From Capitella teleta (taxonomy: Eukaryota; Annelida; Polychaeta; Capitellidae): a stretch of DNA of 64,000 nt. Positions 10,190 to 48,600 of the stretch are shown here, piece after piece; within the stretch, counting starts at the first letter, position 1, and every line of letters starts with the position of its first letter. Both the position numbers and the translations under genes were made by a program. Where the stretch lies: assembly GCA_000328365.1 (NCBI GenBank), contig KB302742.1:1-64000 (forward strand), in the 5' to 3' direction. The notes under the pieces are model-generated. The model was not told the DNA's origin. It was given only the letters and a program-made list of their open reading frames with translations, and made no database searches.

Positions 10190-10391
10190 TTAGAGCTCTA
10201 GATCGAAAATATGTCTCGGGGACACAGAAAACACTTCGACACAGGGATAAATTCCAGAAAGAGACGCTCGAGGGACAGATGTTTATGCTAATAGTAAAGT
10301 ATAGGAGAATCGTCGGGACTTCGAAAACACTTCGACACAGAGAGACGTACGTTCGAGTGACGGATGTTCGACACATCGAGGTTTTACTGTA
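10190..10391 (-). mobile_element. Fragment of a pogo/Tigger-like DNA transposon end
   Basis: On the - strand the segment starts at TA then CAGTAAAACCTCGATG, followed by repeated TCGAAC / TCGAAG motifs. The CAGT-AACCTC start is characteristic of pogo/Tigger termini. I find no matching opposite terminus and no transposase, so this is a solo end. Confidence 0.45.
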
Positions 10392-10727
10392 TATACATTG
10401 TATTTCATTTTAATAATTCATTTATTACTCATAATTGATTCAAATAAAACCGCTGGTACTATAATTTCTCTCACTTAGGTTGTTTCCAATTATGTAATAT
10501 TTATTTTGCTTATGTAATCTTAATATCTGATCTGACCCTCACCCTCCCCCTTCTGGATGCCACACCCTGATATGTTACATAAAACTTCGCAATATGTGAT
10601 TGAATAGTTATTCCGAATTTAGTGAACTGGTTGAGCCGCCTCACTCACATTATGTTAATGCTTATTATTATTATTATTACCCCTCACGTTGGTTTTTGTC
10701 TGTCTCTCATCTGCTGTCTGATCTAAA

Positions 10728-10734
10728 TATAAAG
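10728..10734 (+). promoter_or_regulatory. TATA box for the SVOP gene
   Basis: TATAAAG lies 117 bp before the SVOP start codon, leaving room for about 90 bases of 5' untranslated sequence. Confidence 0.4.
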
Positions 10735-10850
10735 GGCTAATCGATCGATCAACAGCTGTGTGATTTGCACGCCGTAACATACATTGTAGTTCATAGAATC
10801 GGCCACTGAGAGGCAAGTCACATCTCCACCAAAGAGAGATATCTGCGAAG

Positions 10851-13800
10851 ATGGCTGCGGAGAAAAAGGAGGAGGGAATTTACGATACTTTCACGGAGAG
10901 CAAAGACGGCGCAGATGGTCAGTGGAATTTATTCTAGGTTCTGAGGTCGGCCGCCTTTTTAGGTAGTAATATCGCTGGCTCACTCTGATTGGGCATTGTA
11001 ATGGGGCCTTTCCTTAAATAGTTATTTGATTATTTAATATCAAAAGCTCAAAAGGAGGTCGAAAAAGGGCAATTATTGTAAGTGGTGCAAAACTAAACAA
11101 AATAGATCAAGTAAAAAAAACAATAATTATGTTTTATCACACAGTAATATTATAATGAGGTACATCCCATTTTATCGATTATTTAGATTCAGCATGTTGA
11201 AGTTATAAAATAACATGGACTTTTGGGATTTTCCCGTCTGAATAAAAAAAAGTTAATCTGTTATTCGATTAAGTATAATGTATTACTAATTATGGAGCAT
11301 AACGTAAGTAACCCTGGTTTCGGGTTTCTGCTCTGGCGCAAATATGACGCAATCGAGTGTTGGCCCAGAAGCATAAGTGCAAAACAGACATGACCTAAAG
11401 AAATTGTACATCAGAATTAGCTTAATTTGACGTGCATATTTCATTGTATGATTATACATTTATAACGATTTAGTGGAATTGTAGTCCTGATCCACAGGTG
11501 TTGGTCTTATCGATTGGGTGTTTTTCCCCAACCTCAATTACATTACTGAGAATATTACTGAGAATCAATGCATTTTGAATTGGCTCGATGAATGTCAGAA
11601 AACGGATTTTTACGATTCAATCGTGATATGATTATTATGTATTATTGTATGCGTCTCCCTAATGATTATGCAAGTGAAGGTATATCATATGTTCATGGAG
11701 GTCTGGAATGATTCATATATAGGTATATTACAGCATTCTTACTTATCCATGATCCTGGTATCGAGGTATATATATGGATGTATTTAAATATATTGTAGCA
11801 AAACTAAGAATATCCGTTCATAAAAACCATCAATGTTGAAAGTCCTGGAGGAACGTATAGTTATTGGCGGTGTAAATGTTGTTATACCCAAATTCACAAT
11901 ACTTGACATAGATAATTATTCTGAAATTTGAATGTTGATGAATTTTGCTTTGCGTAAATGTGAAAACCCAATGATATTATGACATATTGCTTCTTCATAA
12001 TATTGGGAAAATCGCCATTGTTCAATGTATTGGCTTATTTGTAATCCATATGCTACATGCAAGCTATTGATTAGAGTACGACCTTCATCGGTTCAATGGG
12101 TGCCTCCATAATATTATACGGGTGATAAATGAAAACGCATAGAAGAAGCCTCTTACATGGCAGCTCGTTAACACAAAGGCGTCTTGGTACACGTGACTCA
12201 TTGCGTTTAGTTGGTTATTAAATGCATCATTTGGATGGTTTGGGTGATGGGGGTATGTGCAAGTAACACACACAGAAAAATGCNNNNNNNNNNNNNNNNN
12301 NNNNNNNNNNNNNNNNNNNNNNNNNNNNNNNNNGCTAAATTGGTTGCCTTTAATTGTGTATGTCTCGACAGGCCTGTGTGTTATAAACACAGCCATGCTG
12401 TTATGAGCCTATATCAGATATTACAAGATAACGGGATATTTGCTCACGTTAAAAGTTTACCTGGTGGCGAATTAAGCTGTCGACATTCATTCAATTCAGA
12501 ATGCATTGCCTCGAGACTTGCCATTATGTGCGAACAGACTTGTAGAACAGTATTCTTTCGGCTATTACATACTCAACAAATTGAATTCAATTTACAATTC
12601 TCAGAAGGAGACGGCTACTCCGTGGAAGATGCCATTGAACACAGCGGTTTTGGTTCCTTTCAAGTTAAACTTTCCGCAATCGCAGGATTTGCATGGGTCA
12701 GCAAATGATCTGCCTTTGTTATTGCTTTCAAACTGATCCTATTCAGATGGCGGATTCCATGGAGGTTATGGTCGTCAGCATCATTGGTCCCGTACTTGCA
12801 TGTGAATGGGTCTTAAGTTCAACACAAGAAGCTCTCATATCGACCGTAAGAAAACCACACTTAGTATAAATATGATATTATGTACGATTCTAATGCAAAT
12901 TCAGGTTGTATTTGCCGGTATGATGCTTGGATCTCCGGCATTAGGGTATGTAGGCGACGCGTACGGCCGAAGAGTGGTGAGTCCCATTGCTTTGGTGTAT
13001 CCCCAATGCTTCCTCGTTTCTCAATTGCAGGCTTTGATTCTCTCAGCACTGTGGGCACTGTATTACGGTCTCTTCAGTTCCATCACCCCAGGATACATAT
13101 GGCTCTTAATACTGAGAGGTCTGCTTGGCTTCGGAGTTGGGGGAGTACCCCAAGCGTGAGTAATTAGACATTAGATTGTTCTTACATATTATATATATTT
13201 TTTAGGATCACATATTACTCGGAGTTTCTGCCGAGTAAATCACGTGGAAAATGCCTCGTTTTAATTGAGGTAAACTATTGTGATTTATACCTAATCACCA
13301 GGATGTAATCCCTGACCGTACAGGTAGCATGGGCTCTCGGTGCCATGTTTGAAGTTATTCTGGCGATTGTAATTCTCCTACCGTTCGGTTGGCGATGGTG
13401 GCTCGTGGCAAGTGCTTTGCCTTTGTTCGTATTTGCTTTGATGTGTATTGTGAGTGACTTGCATAATTATTACAACCTTCATTGACTAATTTGCTACTTC
13501 AGTGGCTACCGGAGAGTCCAAGATATGACATGGCAGCCGGTTTCAGAGCTAGAGCTCAGCGGAGTTTGGAAAGAGTGGCGAAATCGAATGGGAAAAGTCT
13601 ACCGAAGGGGAATCTCAAAGAAGAACCCAAGGTTTGTAAATTATTTTGATATGTTATAAATGATTTTGTCTTGACATTCCTTCATATCCAATATGTCATT
13701 TCTCTTATGAATAGCAGCGTCGCAAGGTAAAGGTATCTAAAAGGTTAATCATAAGAAACCCTAGCTATGAAAAATTAATGCACTACAAGTGATACTTATT

Positions 13801-16800
13801 CCATCCCGGCATATTTGCGGTTTCATAATAACATACACACACACCCGTATCTATTCCATAGATAATTTCATTAGAAATACATAGAATGCCAGTATTTTGC
13901 AACAAATTACCTTATTATTGCTTATGCATGTACCTAAATTTTAATAAGTTGTTATATGAGTTAGATATATACATAGTTTATGTATATACCCTGATTTGTG
14001 TGGAAGCAAAAATATATAACAGAATAATAATATATTAAGACCTGAGTCTCTTTGTTGATAGAATTACACCATGTGTAGCGTTGTGCTGAACATTTTTCCT
14101 GATATTTCAGTTGCCCCGTGGCAGCTTTCTCGACCTTCTCATTCCATCATATCGTCGAACGACAATTCTTCTCTGGGTCATCTGGTGAGCTGTATTGGCA
14201 ACTTATTATTCTCCTGTGTCTTTCCTATGGTTGTGTATTTCGCAAGGCCCAAAAACGATCATAAAGAACCCTTATTTTATTGTAAAATTTAGTAGGTTAT
14301 GCACCCCCATCACTCTTTTGTGACGGGAATTATTGCACTGAGCTTGATGATCTATGCATCATTGCCAATATTCCTCAAATATGATTACATTAGGTGGCAC
14401 AGTTAGGTGTGAATGACTCGTCTCTTTAATCATTTCCATGTAGCCATCATGCTGAAATGATCGCAATCAAAGAGTTTGCATGTACTACATGTGACGTCAC
14501 GGTAATCACATGTGTTATGAAATTACGTCAGGGATTTCATTATATACCAGAGGAATGAATCCGTGCCAAATGTCAATGGCGATGCACCTCCATTATTGCA
14601 CCAATCTCAGCTTGTTTTTCACTCGCGTTGCAACCAGTATGAGCTCAACTTTAATATATTCCTCATTCATCGATACGGATATTCTGAAAAGTATTACGAT
14701 TGCTGTTGTCGTATTTTACATTTTATAATCGTTTTGCATTTAAAAATATAAAATAAGGTAACAATTGAATTAATAATGTTATTCGCAAACTTTTTCATTC
14801 ATTGACATATTGTTGCTATGGTAACCGGCGTCACTTGACTGATGTGCCAGGAATAATACGTGAATTTACGCGACCTTTCACTCGATCTGGTATACCCACC
14901 CTCTCTCCATTCGTTCTGTTTGACCCTCGATTTATCGATTTATTATTCCCGTGAACATCAACTAATGCTATTGCATAATAATTCCGGCTCTCTTTGCATG
15001 TATTATAAATCCTACCTCCAGGCTAATAACTTTTGCTCTCTTCCTAGGTTTGTGGGTGCCTTCTCATACTATGGCGTTGTTTTGATGTCCACGCAACTCA
15101 TCGCTGCTGGATCAACTTGCTCAGGAAGTGAGTCCCTGGCGGTTGAATCTCTAACGTGATGTAATTGTATTGTTGCAGATGCGTTCGTTGAAGCGGTTTC
15201 TAGCACATGTGTTGCTGGATGCAAAACCCTCACTCTGGATGATTACATTGAGCTGCTTTGGACGTCAACCGCAGAGTTGCCAGGTGAGGCTGACATGCAG
15301 GATCCTTGAGAATGCCAGATTAGGTTAAATTGGGTTAAATTGATTATGCATGATGATTGCTATGAGTGAACATGACGGATATTAATATTATACCATTGAC
15401 CAGGCAAACATTATGTAGAATTATATAGGTTGTTATATTTGTAGAAGAACATCTGGCAATAAATTTCAGTTTAACCATAAACTTATGTAACTAATATGGT
15501 GGAATGAATGAAATATGGAGCCAATATTAATACTTTTCTCTAAATGTTTTCTAGGTCTGTTACTTGCTGTGGTTCTCATTGACCGCATTGGCCGGAAAGC
15601 AACAATGGCTCTCGGCTTCCTCTTCTTCGCAATTGTGTGCTTTCTTCTGTTTATATGTATGGAAGGGTTAGTCATTTGTTTTACTTTTACAAACGATGGA
15701 ATTCATAAATTGTATTCCAAAATAATTCCCTCAAATGCATTCAATTGACCATTCCAGAACCCTCCTAGTGTTCATGCTGTTCGTCGCAAGGGGTTTGGCA
15801 GCCGCTGCATTCCAGGTGGTGTATGTCTACACCCCGGAGGTATCAGTTCTAGCCTGAGCCATATTACATAACCTGACCTGTATGTTCCAGGTATATCCGA
15901 CCAAGATGCGAGCAATTGGTATCGGCATTGGATGCGGATTCAGCCGACTTGGAGCTCTTATCACCCCGTTTGTTGCCACGGTAATGTGATTGATCAACCA
16001 TTATTAAAGATTTTTATAATAGCAGGATAGTTAATAAGAGATGTACTGCATTTAATACACCAGTTTTCATTATTTAGCAGTGCTCTCGTACATTAATCAG
16101 ATGTTCTTGGCTATGATTATACTTATGACGGCGTTCAGAGCGTACGTTAATGGCGCCAGTGTGCCCGTACATCTAAGACGAGGTTAATGAAACTAGATCA
16201 TTGGTATAGCGACGTATATTCATTAGCGTAGACCTACGGTGTGTCTTAAAATGTAGATGCATTTATTTTGCCGTGTCCCTTGGTACCGCTTAGAAACAGT
16301 ATTTCAAATAGCCAAATACATCATAAATCGGATTCGTTTGGTCCAAAACAGCATCATCGTTGATATGACGGTCTCCGATCGTAAAAACAGAGGTTAATGG
16401 ACACGTGCTCATTTGTATATTCAATGAATAAATTCACACGGATATTATCACGTTGTTTAACACGCGTTTTGTAATAATATATGCAGCTCATGAATATTTA
16501 AATGAGATCGAATAATTATATAAGCTTACGACTCGACTACTTTGCCTTGAGTATTTTCCCCAAACAATTTATCGTTTAATCTATACACGTATTTTTTACA
16601 CTTAACTGGTGTTTGGGAACGTACTCATCCAAATGTAATCGGAAATAGAGCAGCAATGTCGGCAATCAGTGCCTCAAATTAAATCCGACATCGCTCCTTC
16701 GATTCCTGTCAGAACTTTGGAAAAGTCCGGAAAATACTTGTTAATGCTATGAATTTTATGATTCTTCTTCGAAAAGTCCGTTATAATTCATATCATTCAT

Positions 16801-17948
16801 ATATTGTTATAACACATCTACCATTGATACAATAGACCCTTACTTTTGACTGATATACTTTTCTCATTTGGAGTGTATAACAAACTATTTTCTCTTATTT
16901 TCCTGGCCGACGATTATCTCAAATTACTGTGTTGTGATCTAATAACAATAACAGCCATACAATAACTAATCAATAGAAGTAGATTATGGAAAATATAAAA
17001 GCACCTCATGGATTATAAAATTAAAATTAAATACCTCAGCGTACTCCTGCAAATTTTCGTTTTCCGCTAGACATTTAATTCACCCGAGAATATATCCAGC
17101 CAGCATTAAGTTTTAAAGTTACAAAGAAATAGTTTATAAATGTGGTTTGAGTTGCTGTGCTCGTACTTTATTTGATCTTTCAAATGTCCATTAAAGTATG
17201 CACATCATGACTCATCAGCATCATTTCAGATTCTGCTGGATTATTCAGTGAAAGCCGGCTTGTCCGTTTACGGAGGCCTTGGAATAGCGGCTGCCTTAGC
17301 ATGTATGTTATTGCCAATTGAGACGAAGGGAAGAGCCATGGAGGTGAGATCTCTTCTGCATAACTCCCCACGTATCCACCATGCACACATGTGTTCGTTT
17401 ATATGGGTGATGACAAGTTTGTTTGTTCTTTACACGAGTGAGCTGCGCATGCAACTTAGAACGTTAAAATTAATTACCAAATGCGATTTCGTTGATATTC
17501 AGAATTTATGTGCTGTTTCATTAACAGGAGGGTTGAATCGGTATGTTGTGAAATTAAGGGTTAAGACGACTTTGCCTTTGCAAAAAATACATGTACACTA
17601 TTGTATCACATGCTTTGGTTATGCTTGTATATTACTCAATAATAATATAATATATTTTTTATGAAATAACGGGGCTTTATGAACGGAATATGGAATGGAA
17701 TATGGTTTGTAATTACGTGTAATGTAAGCTACGTTATTAGTGCTCATTTTGTATGATCTAGTTGTAATTAATATCTAGATACACTTGCGTATATTTGCAC
17801 TCACTTTTCAATGCAGACTGGGAATTCAGTATAGATTATATAATGTATTTTTTAATGCTCGTTATTCAGTTTTTGCACATTTGGACGTCTCAGTTAATAA
17901 TATTCCCACAAACACGACCCTTTTCGTTTTCAGACAATCGAAGCGTAA
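10851..17948 (+). CDS. Svop: SVOP-type transporter (SV2-related protein, major facilitator superfamily), 16 exons
   Basis: The exons are 10851-10917, 12605-12696, 12747-12845, 12905-12976, 13031-13155, 13206-13269, 13324-13449, 13503-13631, 14111-14184, 15048-15127, 15179-15283, 15555-15666, 15758-15839, 15891-15980, 17230-17343 and 17934-17948. All phases agree, giving 481 residues. The sequence follows vertebrate SVOP in order: [25 protein letters not shown], the first MFS signature [21 protein letters not shown], the second signature [18 protein letters not shown] and LPIETKGR. About twelve membrane helices are expected. SVOP is a synaptic-vesicle membrane protein whose substrate is unsettled. 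The N-terminus is short and acidic. The last exon (five codons, TIEA and stop) is the least certain part. Intron 1 holds an assembly gap. AATAAA is at 19292-19297. Confidence 0.92.
12284..12333. other. Assembly gap (50 N)
   Basis: Fifty unresolved bases in SVOP intron 1. The round number suggests a placeholder of unknown true length. Confidence 0.95.
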
Positions 17949-20900
17949 ATGTTCCATGTAATAAGGTACATTTTGTTACTTTGATTTTCCTGGTGTTTGG
18001 TGCTCTTTTATGGTGTTTCTCCAATTAATACCTGAACAGGTAAGATGTTTTATTTAAACCCTGTGTGAATATTTTGTACATAATAATAATAATGACATTT
18101 AATAATTATAGCTCTGGGAGGCTCTTCTCTTCATAAATGCATTGACTTTTAGATATACACCAATCATTAAATTAAAGCTATTGTGCTTCGTCAAGTAGTA
18201 CGTGATATTATGTGATTATACTATTCTATTTCAGGATGATGTCTCACCTGCATGTCATAAACTTTCTGAGTCTGGAGTTGGCGCACTGCCAAGCTAAAAC
18301 TGCAGATATACTCAACACTAGAATTATATTGTTAGTTGCGTGGTGTATAGATGTGCCATTATTATGAAAGAATCACGATTGTTGCTAAAATGACTTGATC
18401 TAATATTGAGTACGTTTCTCCTGAACGTACGTTTCTCCCCTTCCCACATTAAGTGTCTTAATTAAGCCGGTAGATCATTGTATGATTCACTATCATACAA
18501 TGATGTGCTGGTCAAACCAAGCGTGAGCTTGCTACAGGGGTAGGTATTATTACAACAGAGCTAACATGGACTTTGTAGTTTAGTTATGACCAATTAAAAC
18601 GCGAAACATGTATGTAGCAAAAGTGTAGATGGGCACCGATTATGTCACCGCAGAGGGCATGAAAAAGAATTGCTTCTTTTGGTTATGTTCTATGCTCAAA
18701 GGGGAATTGGCTGTACTTATTTAGTATACAGGAAATCTGTTTCGTGAATTTGTGTTACTTGTAATTTTACGGGTAATTTGCGTTCAACTCGCGAGTGCTG
18801 ACGAAACAAAGGAAATAATAATAAAAATAATATGTTGATAATTTTTTCACGTGTTATGCAGAGACGAAAGTTTAGTCTACATAATTATACTGGTACATCA
18901 CACTAGAGTTCTGTTTTTCCTTCTTTTTTTTTTCCTTCTTCTTTTTTTTTTTTCCTGACCAATTTCGGATTATATTATTCAAATAAGATCAGTAGAGATA
19001 CATGGATATTTGTTTCAAAATAATAGAGATAAATATAACAATAATAATAATGATTAATAAACTAGCAGCAAATCATTCTAAACTTGAAATAACCATACTG
19101 TTAAAGTAACCTTAGTGTCAGTAATATTTCTATAATCTCAATCATACCATGATAACTGATAATGTGGATTTTATAACTTATAAGTTATATGGTTAGCTTT
19201 TGAAGATCAACCCTACTGAGCTATATAGCATCGTGTGGAAGTGAGTCGTTTTCATTTGCATTTTTTTTTTATGTTATGTGTACTGAGTTTGAATAAAAAT
19301 CCTGCAAAACTAATTGCCATTTTGTGTCTTTTTCTTGTCGTAAGAAGTAAATGCGTTTTGTACAAATACTGACACAGACTTTTATTAGTCTTATTAGTCA
19401 ACCAAAGCCACAGCCTCAATAAAAATACATTAAGATTGTATGATAATATAATAGCGACTGATCCAATGGAGGATAAATTCCAGTCACAGCCTGTTTTTTT
19501 TTTTTTTTTTTTTTTCTTCTTTTTTTTTTTTTAAGAGTACCGGCGACCTAAGCACAGTGAACCATGTAAGTGGATCAAGGAGTGAAGGATAACATCATAA
19601 GTTGCAGTTATGATTCTTAAGAATAAGATCAACAAATTCAGAAAGCAGAAGTGGTGGGTGGGTTATATCATGGTGTAAACTTCGTTGATGTTTCAATACC
19701 CTGGGCGGCATTCACATATATTCTCATGCTCACGCTCGAGACTTAAGTCTTAAATTTATTCCTATATAGGACCACCCTTTAGTGTAAATTCTTAGAATTG
19801 GTTCTCAACTCTAAGAATATATTTTAAACTCCGAGAATGTTAAATTGGTCTTAACTGTAAATGCCTTATATAGAGGACTCTCAGGAATTAATTGAGATCT
19901 TCAGAGCGACAAAACAGTCATTTTAAGGAACACTCCCTCTCAATACACCATTGTTATTGATCAATACTACCTTGAACCATTTATGATTAAAAAAAATTCA
20001 AGAACATGCATAATGAATGGCCATTTTAGTTGTTCTGAATAAAACAACCAGGGAAGGTCGAGAGACGTGAAATCATAACGCTCTCAGGATGCTCTCAAAA
20101 CGTCATTGCTTTGAGGAAAAATTGTTCGAGTCAGCGAACTAGCTGAGCGAAAATTGAAATCGTTGACACAACCACAAATATCGGTAGAAATGAATCTTTA
20201 TATACGTTATTCAATATGTACAAGTAAATTAAACAAATTGAGGAGGTTTCATATTTGTTAATTGTTGTTTTAATATTTTATTCTCGGAAATACTAATACA
20301 TAATAAGCAAAGTGACTCGTCATTCGTCGACCAGTCTCAGCTCTGAGACCTGGCTAATAATGCATTCCTAGACTTAAGAATTAGCTCAGCTAATGGGTAA
20401 GAATCTTTCTGAATACTGACCCTAGTTGAACAAGTTTTGGGCACAAATATATCATAAATAGTCTTTCTCCTCGCAAACTTATTTTCGTTCAAGGCTTCTT
20501 TTGTCAAGGCGTCGCTATCAGAACAGGTCAATGAGTAGGCGCTTTAACATGGCAAAGCAATTCTAGTAATTCTATGCTTATTCTGTTGCGGCTTTTGTCA
20601 GAGAATTCCTTATAACACCGATATTGGCCAGATGTAAATAGCACGATGGTCATATCGCTTTCACTTGCTACTCGAAATAGACACCAAGGTTTTTCACAAT
20701 CGTCTTTGTTATTATGCCGTTTTCACAGATGCAATTAAATTTTATTTAAATGCAATGAAGTGTCTTGGTGTTTTGAAGAGTACAACGAATGACTTCGATT
20801 TTGTTGTAACTTTTACATATTGTCGATTGAGCCATTTCATGAACACAATCGTATTCTATTCTCATACTCTCGTAATTATATAATTATGTAATAATATCTC

Positions 20901-22032
20901 ATAGTCAAAGTAAGATAAGTTAAAACGAGAAATCGAGTAAACAATCAGAAATATTTATTTGAACGTGATACATCAATCATTATCACCGGATTAACCAATA
21001 TCAAGATTATGAATCATCTGGAAATCATCCTGATTAGAGTAATTCATATTGCATGTATTAGCATAATGACATAAGTTTCCTGTAGGCAAATGAGGCTCAC
21101 AGAATCACAATGTCGTTTCTAAAACGTTAAAGAAATGAGGTATATCATTATTTGCAAAATAACACATGTTGTTTTTATTACAGTTTCACAGATTTTGCTT
21201 TTAAGAGAGACCCAGCTATATAAAATATATTCACTGATGAAATTGAAAGTACATTCAAAGTATATTTACTAATGGAAATAAAGATCCCTCTTACCATATA
21301 GATATATTTGGAAGACATGGATATTATATTATGTATTACGTGTAGGTATCAGTTTTCCCTGTAGTATTGAAGTCAAATGTTACAGCAAACTGTCAATATA
21401 ATACATAGGTTTCATGCTGTGAATAAATTTCATTGAACTTGCAATTACTACTATATGAACACAGATACTATACAAATCTGCGGTAGTATTTCCAATATAG
21501 ATGTTCACTTACATGTTTTTACATGTTTTCATGCCAAAACTAACTAGAGTAATATTCAACGAATATAACTTTATGCTAATTCTGATACATCATATCAAGA
21601 TGAGTAGAATGCCTGAGCATATAATATAATAAATATTCACAGTAACACTTTGGAACAGAACCAAGCAAATTTTCTATACTAGCTGTGAATAGTGAAATTT
21701 CCGCGTGGGCAGCATACCATGGCATTTTACGGAGAAAATTAACCATTGAGGTATATCAAAGTCAATCATAGGACAATAGGCTTACACATAAAGACCTATT
21801 TCCCCTGTGGTTTTAATTCCGTGACGTATTATCTCAATATCCCAATAATACCCACCTCCGCAGAAAATTCAGCATTAACATTAACTAAACATAATAATAA
21901 TCAGAGCTATGAAAACGTAAAACCTTCAGTAATAGGTGGGTCGTATACAATACTGAATCATACATAACAATAAATCTGGACTCTAATATAACTAATGAGG
22001 TTTGTGGGTATGTTAATGAGGAGGTACAATCA
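17949..22032. other. Intergenic region 3' of SVOP and of the giant mosaic gene
   Basis: It holds the SVOP 3' region (possible AATAAA at 19292-19297), T-rich runs near 18915-18955 and 19493-19533, and a diverged dispersed repeat at 20935-21015 related to 9955-10060. The two flanking genes converge here. I see no further gene. Confidence 0.5.
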
Positions 22033-46735
<24,703 letters not shown>

Positions 46736-48509
46736 CTGAAAATGATGATGTTAAATATTTTAACTACGAGGATCATTATTAATTAGTTGCATGATAAGAT
46801 GATCAATTATTCAGATATTTTAATCATTATCATCTCTCGAGAAATTGACAGATTAATTTGTACATCATGCTGATGTGGGTATTAACATGTGCATGGAGAC
46901 CGAATGTGAGACCATCAAAAAATAATATCGTGATATTAAAGAATCCATTTGTTGCTTTTCTTAACCATTAACTGAGAGTATGAAATCGGTTTGAAATCGA
47001 TAAAAGTCCGATTTTGTGAGGTTTCGCTGTGGATAAAAATTGCGCTGACAAAGAAAAAAAAACTAAAGCGCATGCAAATTGATTTAATTCGGTTAAAATT
47101 AACTATTATTAATTATTATTAATTATTATTAATTATTATTAACTAGCTGTTATGGAGTAAACAATGATTAACAACCTTAGGAAAAATTTGGTACTCCATA
47201 AACGGAGTAATTGATTTCATTCGTCATACGGATGGATCCCCCACCTCGAAAGCCGCTAACATGCATTCTATGTCTATTTTGTTTGTTTTGATTTTGTTCT
47301 TTTGTTCTTCTGAGACAACGTGCTATGGTTTAAAATAGTGAATTTTGATTCACTTAATTCTGGGGTAGATTGATATTAACATAAACGGTCGTCAAGAAAT
47401 TTTAACATTATATCCGAAGTTTCAGGCCTAAAGTATTCATCTAAGATATGATGCAGCAGTCGCCAGTTCGACCCCAAAGCAATTGCGCCTTCGATGTATC
47501 TTAGCAGTTCAATGTATGTCTACTTATTTTTAAAGCTATTATTCTACTTTTGGAGAATTCGGATTTTTGGTCGTCTTCAATGGATGTTTTGTTCGGGGAA
47601 ATCTTAGCCAATCGCGTTTGAGTACGAACATACTCATCATTTGATAGTGAGATATAGTTTAAAGGAGGCCTACATCCAAACTTTATTTTATTTTATTATC
47701 GCGAAGCTGCGTTGCCCCCAATAATTATAAACAAATTGGTATGATATTTTCATGCATTGGTTTGATGAATTAAATGCGCTCATAATTGTTTGAATGAATA
47801 CATTGTTTTGCCATTGTTTGATCTACTTCTTGTCATTGTATCTGTTTTAATTCATAAGAACTGATAACATGCCTTCCACAAATGGTAACGGGCACCAGAA
47901 AGTTCAATTTAATTATATTATTTAGATACAAACCAAAACGGCACATAACTAGTCTTAATCTGAAAGTTAAACCCTGATCATTATATACCATTCACCTGCA
48001 ACTATAAACATATGCAATATTACCCAGTACTTAATATATCAAAATATCGACCACTCAGTACTCACGAATGGTGACCGCAATTACAGTAAAGCAGACTCCG
48101 AAAGCATGGTTCGCCGTATCCTTAATTGTAATCTTGAAACCAAGCCGTAGTATTGCAATGCTGGCCGCAGGTGTTTTAACTGATTTCTTCTAATCAAGCG
48201 CACCTTTATGAACAGAAACAACAGGTGTTCTGATCGCCCTTGTAGGCAATTGGATACCACGAATAGTCTCTTCAAAATGGGTGGGCGGAAGACTCCTTTG
48301 AAATCAAAGGGCATATTTAATTGCTTGGATTTTTTAATTTTGCTTTATTTTGTAGTCTTTGGAAGAGGGTGTGAAAGTGATTTGAATTGTTTCTAAGTAA
48401 GGCTTATGTTTAAGTCAGTTTAATACAACTAAAGTTCGTTGTATAATGTAAAAGGTGTTCACTGTAATTTATTCAGATACAAATCGATGAATATGATTTG
48501 TTAACTCAC
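46736..48509. other. 5' intron of the mosaic gene
   Basis: Holds an (ATTATTATTAA)-type microsatellite at about 47099-47145. I see no coding signal. Confidence 0.5.
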
Positions 48510-48600
48510 CTGTGCCCTGGTCACGTGAGGATACTTCTTGTGCGTGCCATTTCTTCTACTCCGAAGTTCAATAGTTGTGATGTTTTTTAGACAACCTGCA
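48510..48600 (-). other. Probable non-coding first exon of the mosaic gene
   Basis: On the - strand the sequence ends GGGCACAG followed by the donor GTGAGTTAAC at 48509, which would splice to the acceptor at 46736. The 5' limit is unknown; 48600 is a guess. Confidence 0.35.

Larger units (their letters stand above)
9715..10850. other. Intergenic region between the collagen-like gene and the SVOP gene
   Basis: Besides the pogo-like end and the TATA box listed separately, 9955-10060 resembles 20935-21015 (shared AAACAATCAGAAA, ATTATTACC-like and CAATATCA blocks), so it is a diverged dispersed repeat. The rest is AT-rich with no gene seen. Confidence 0.5.

Noticed and set aside
12211-12708. 165-codon + strand frame over the N gap
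   Set aside because: The frame passes through unresolved bases and only its end is the real SVOP exon 2.
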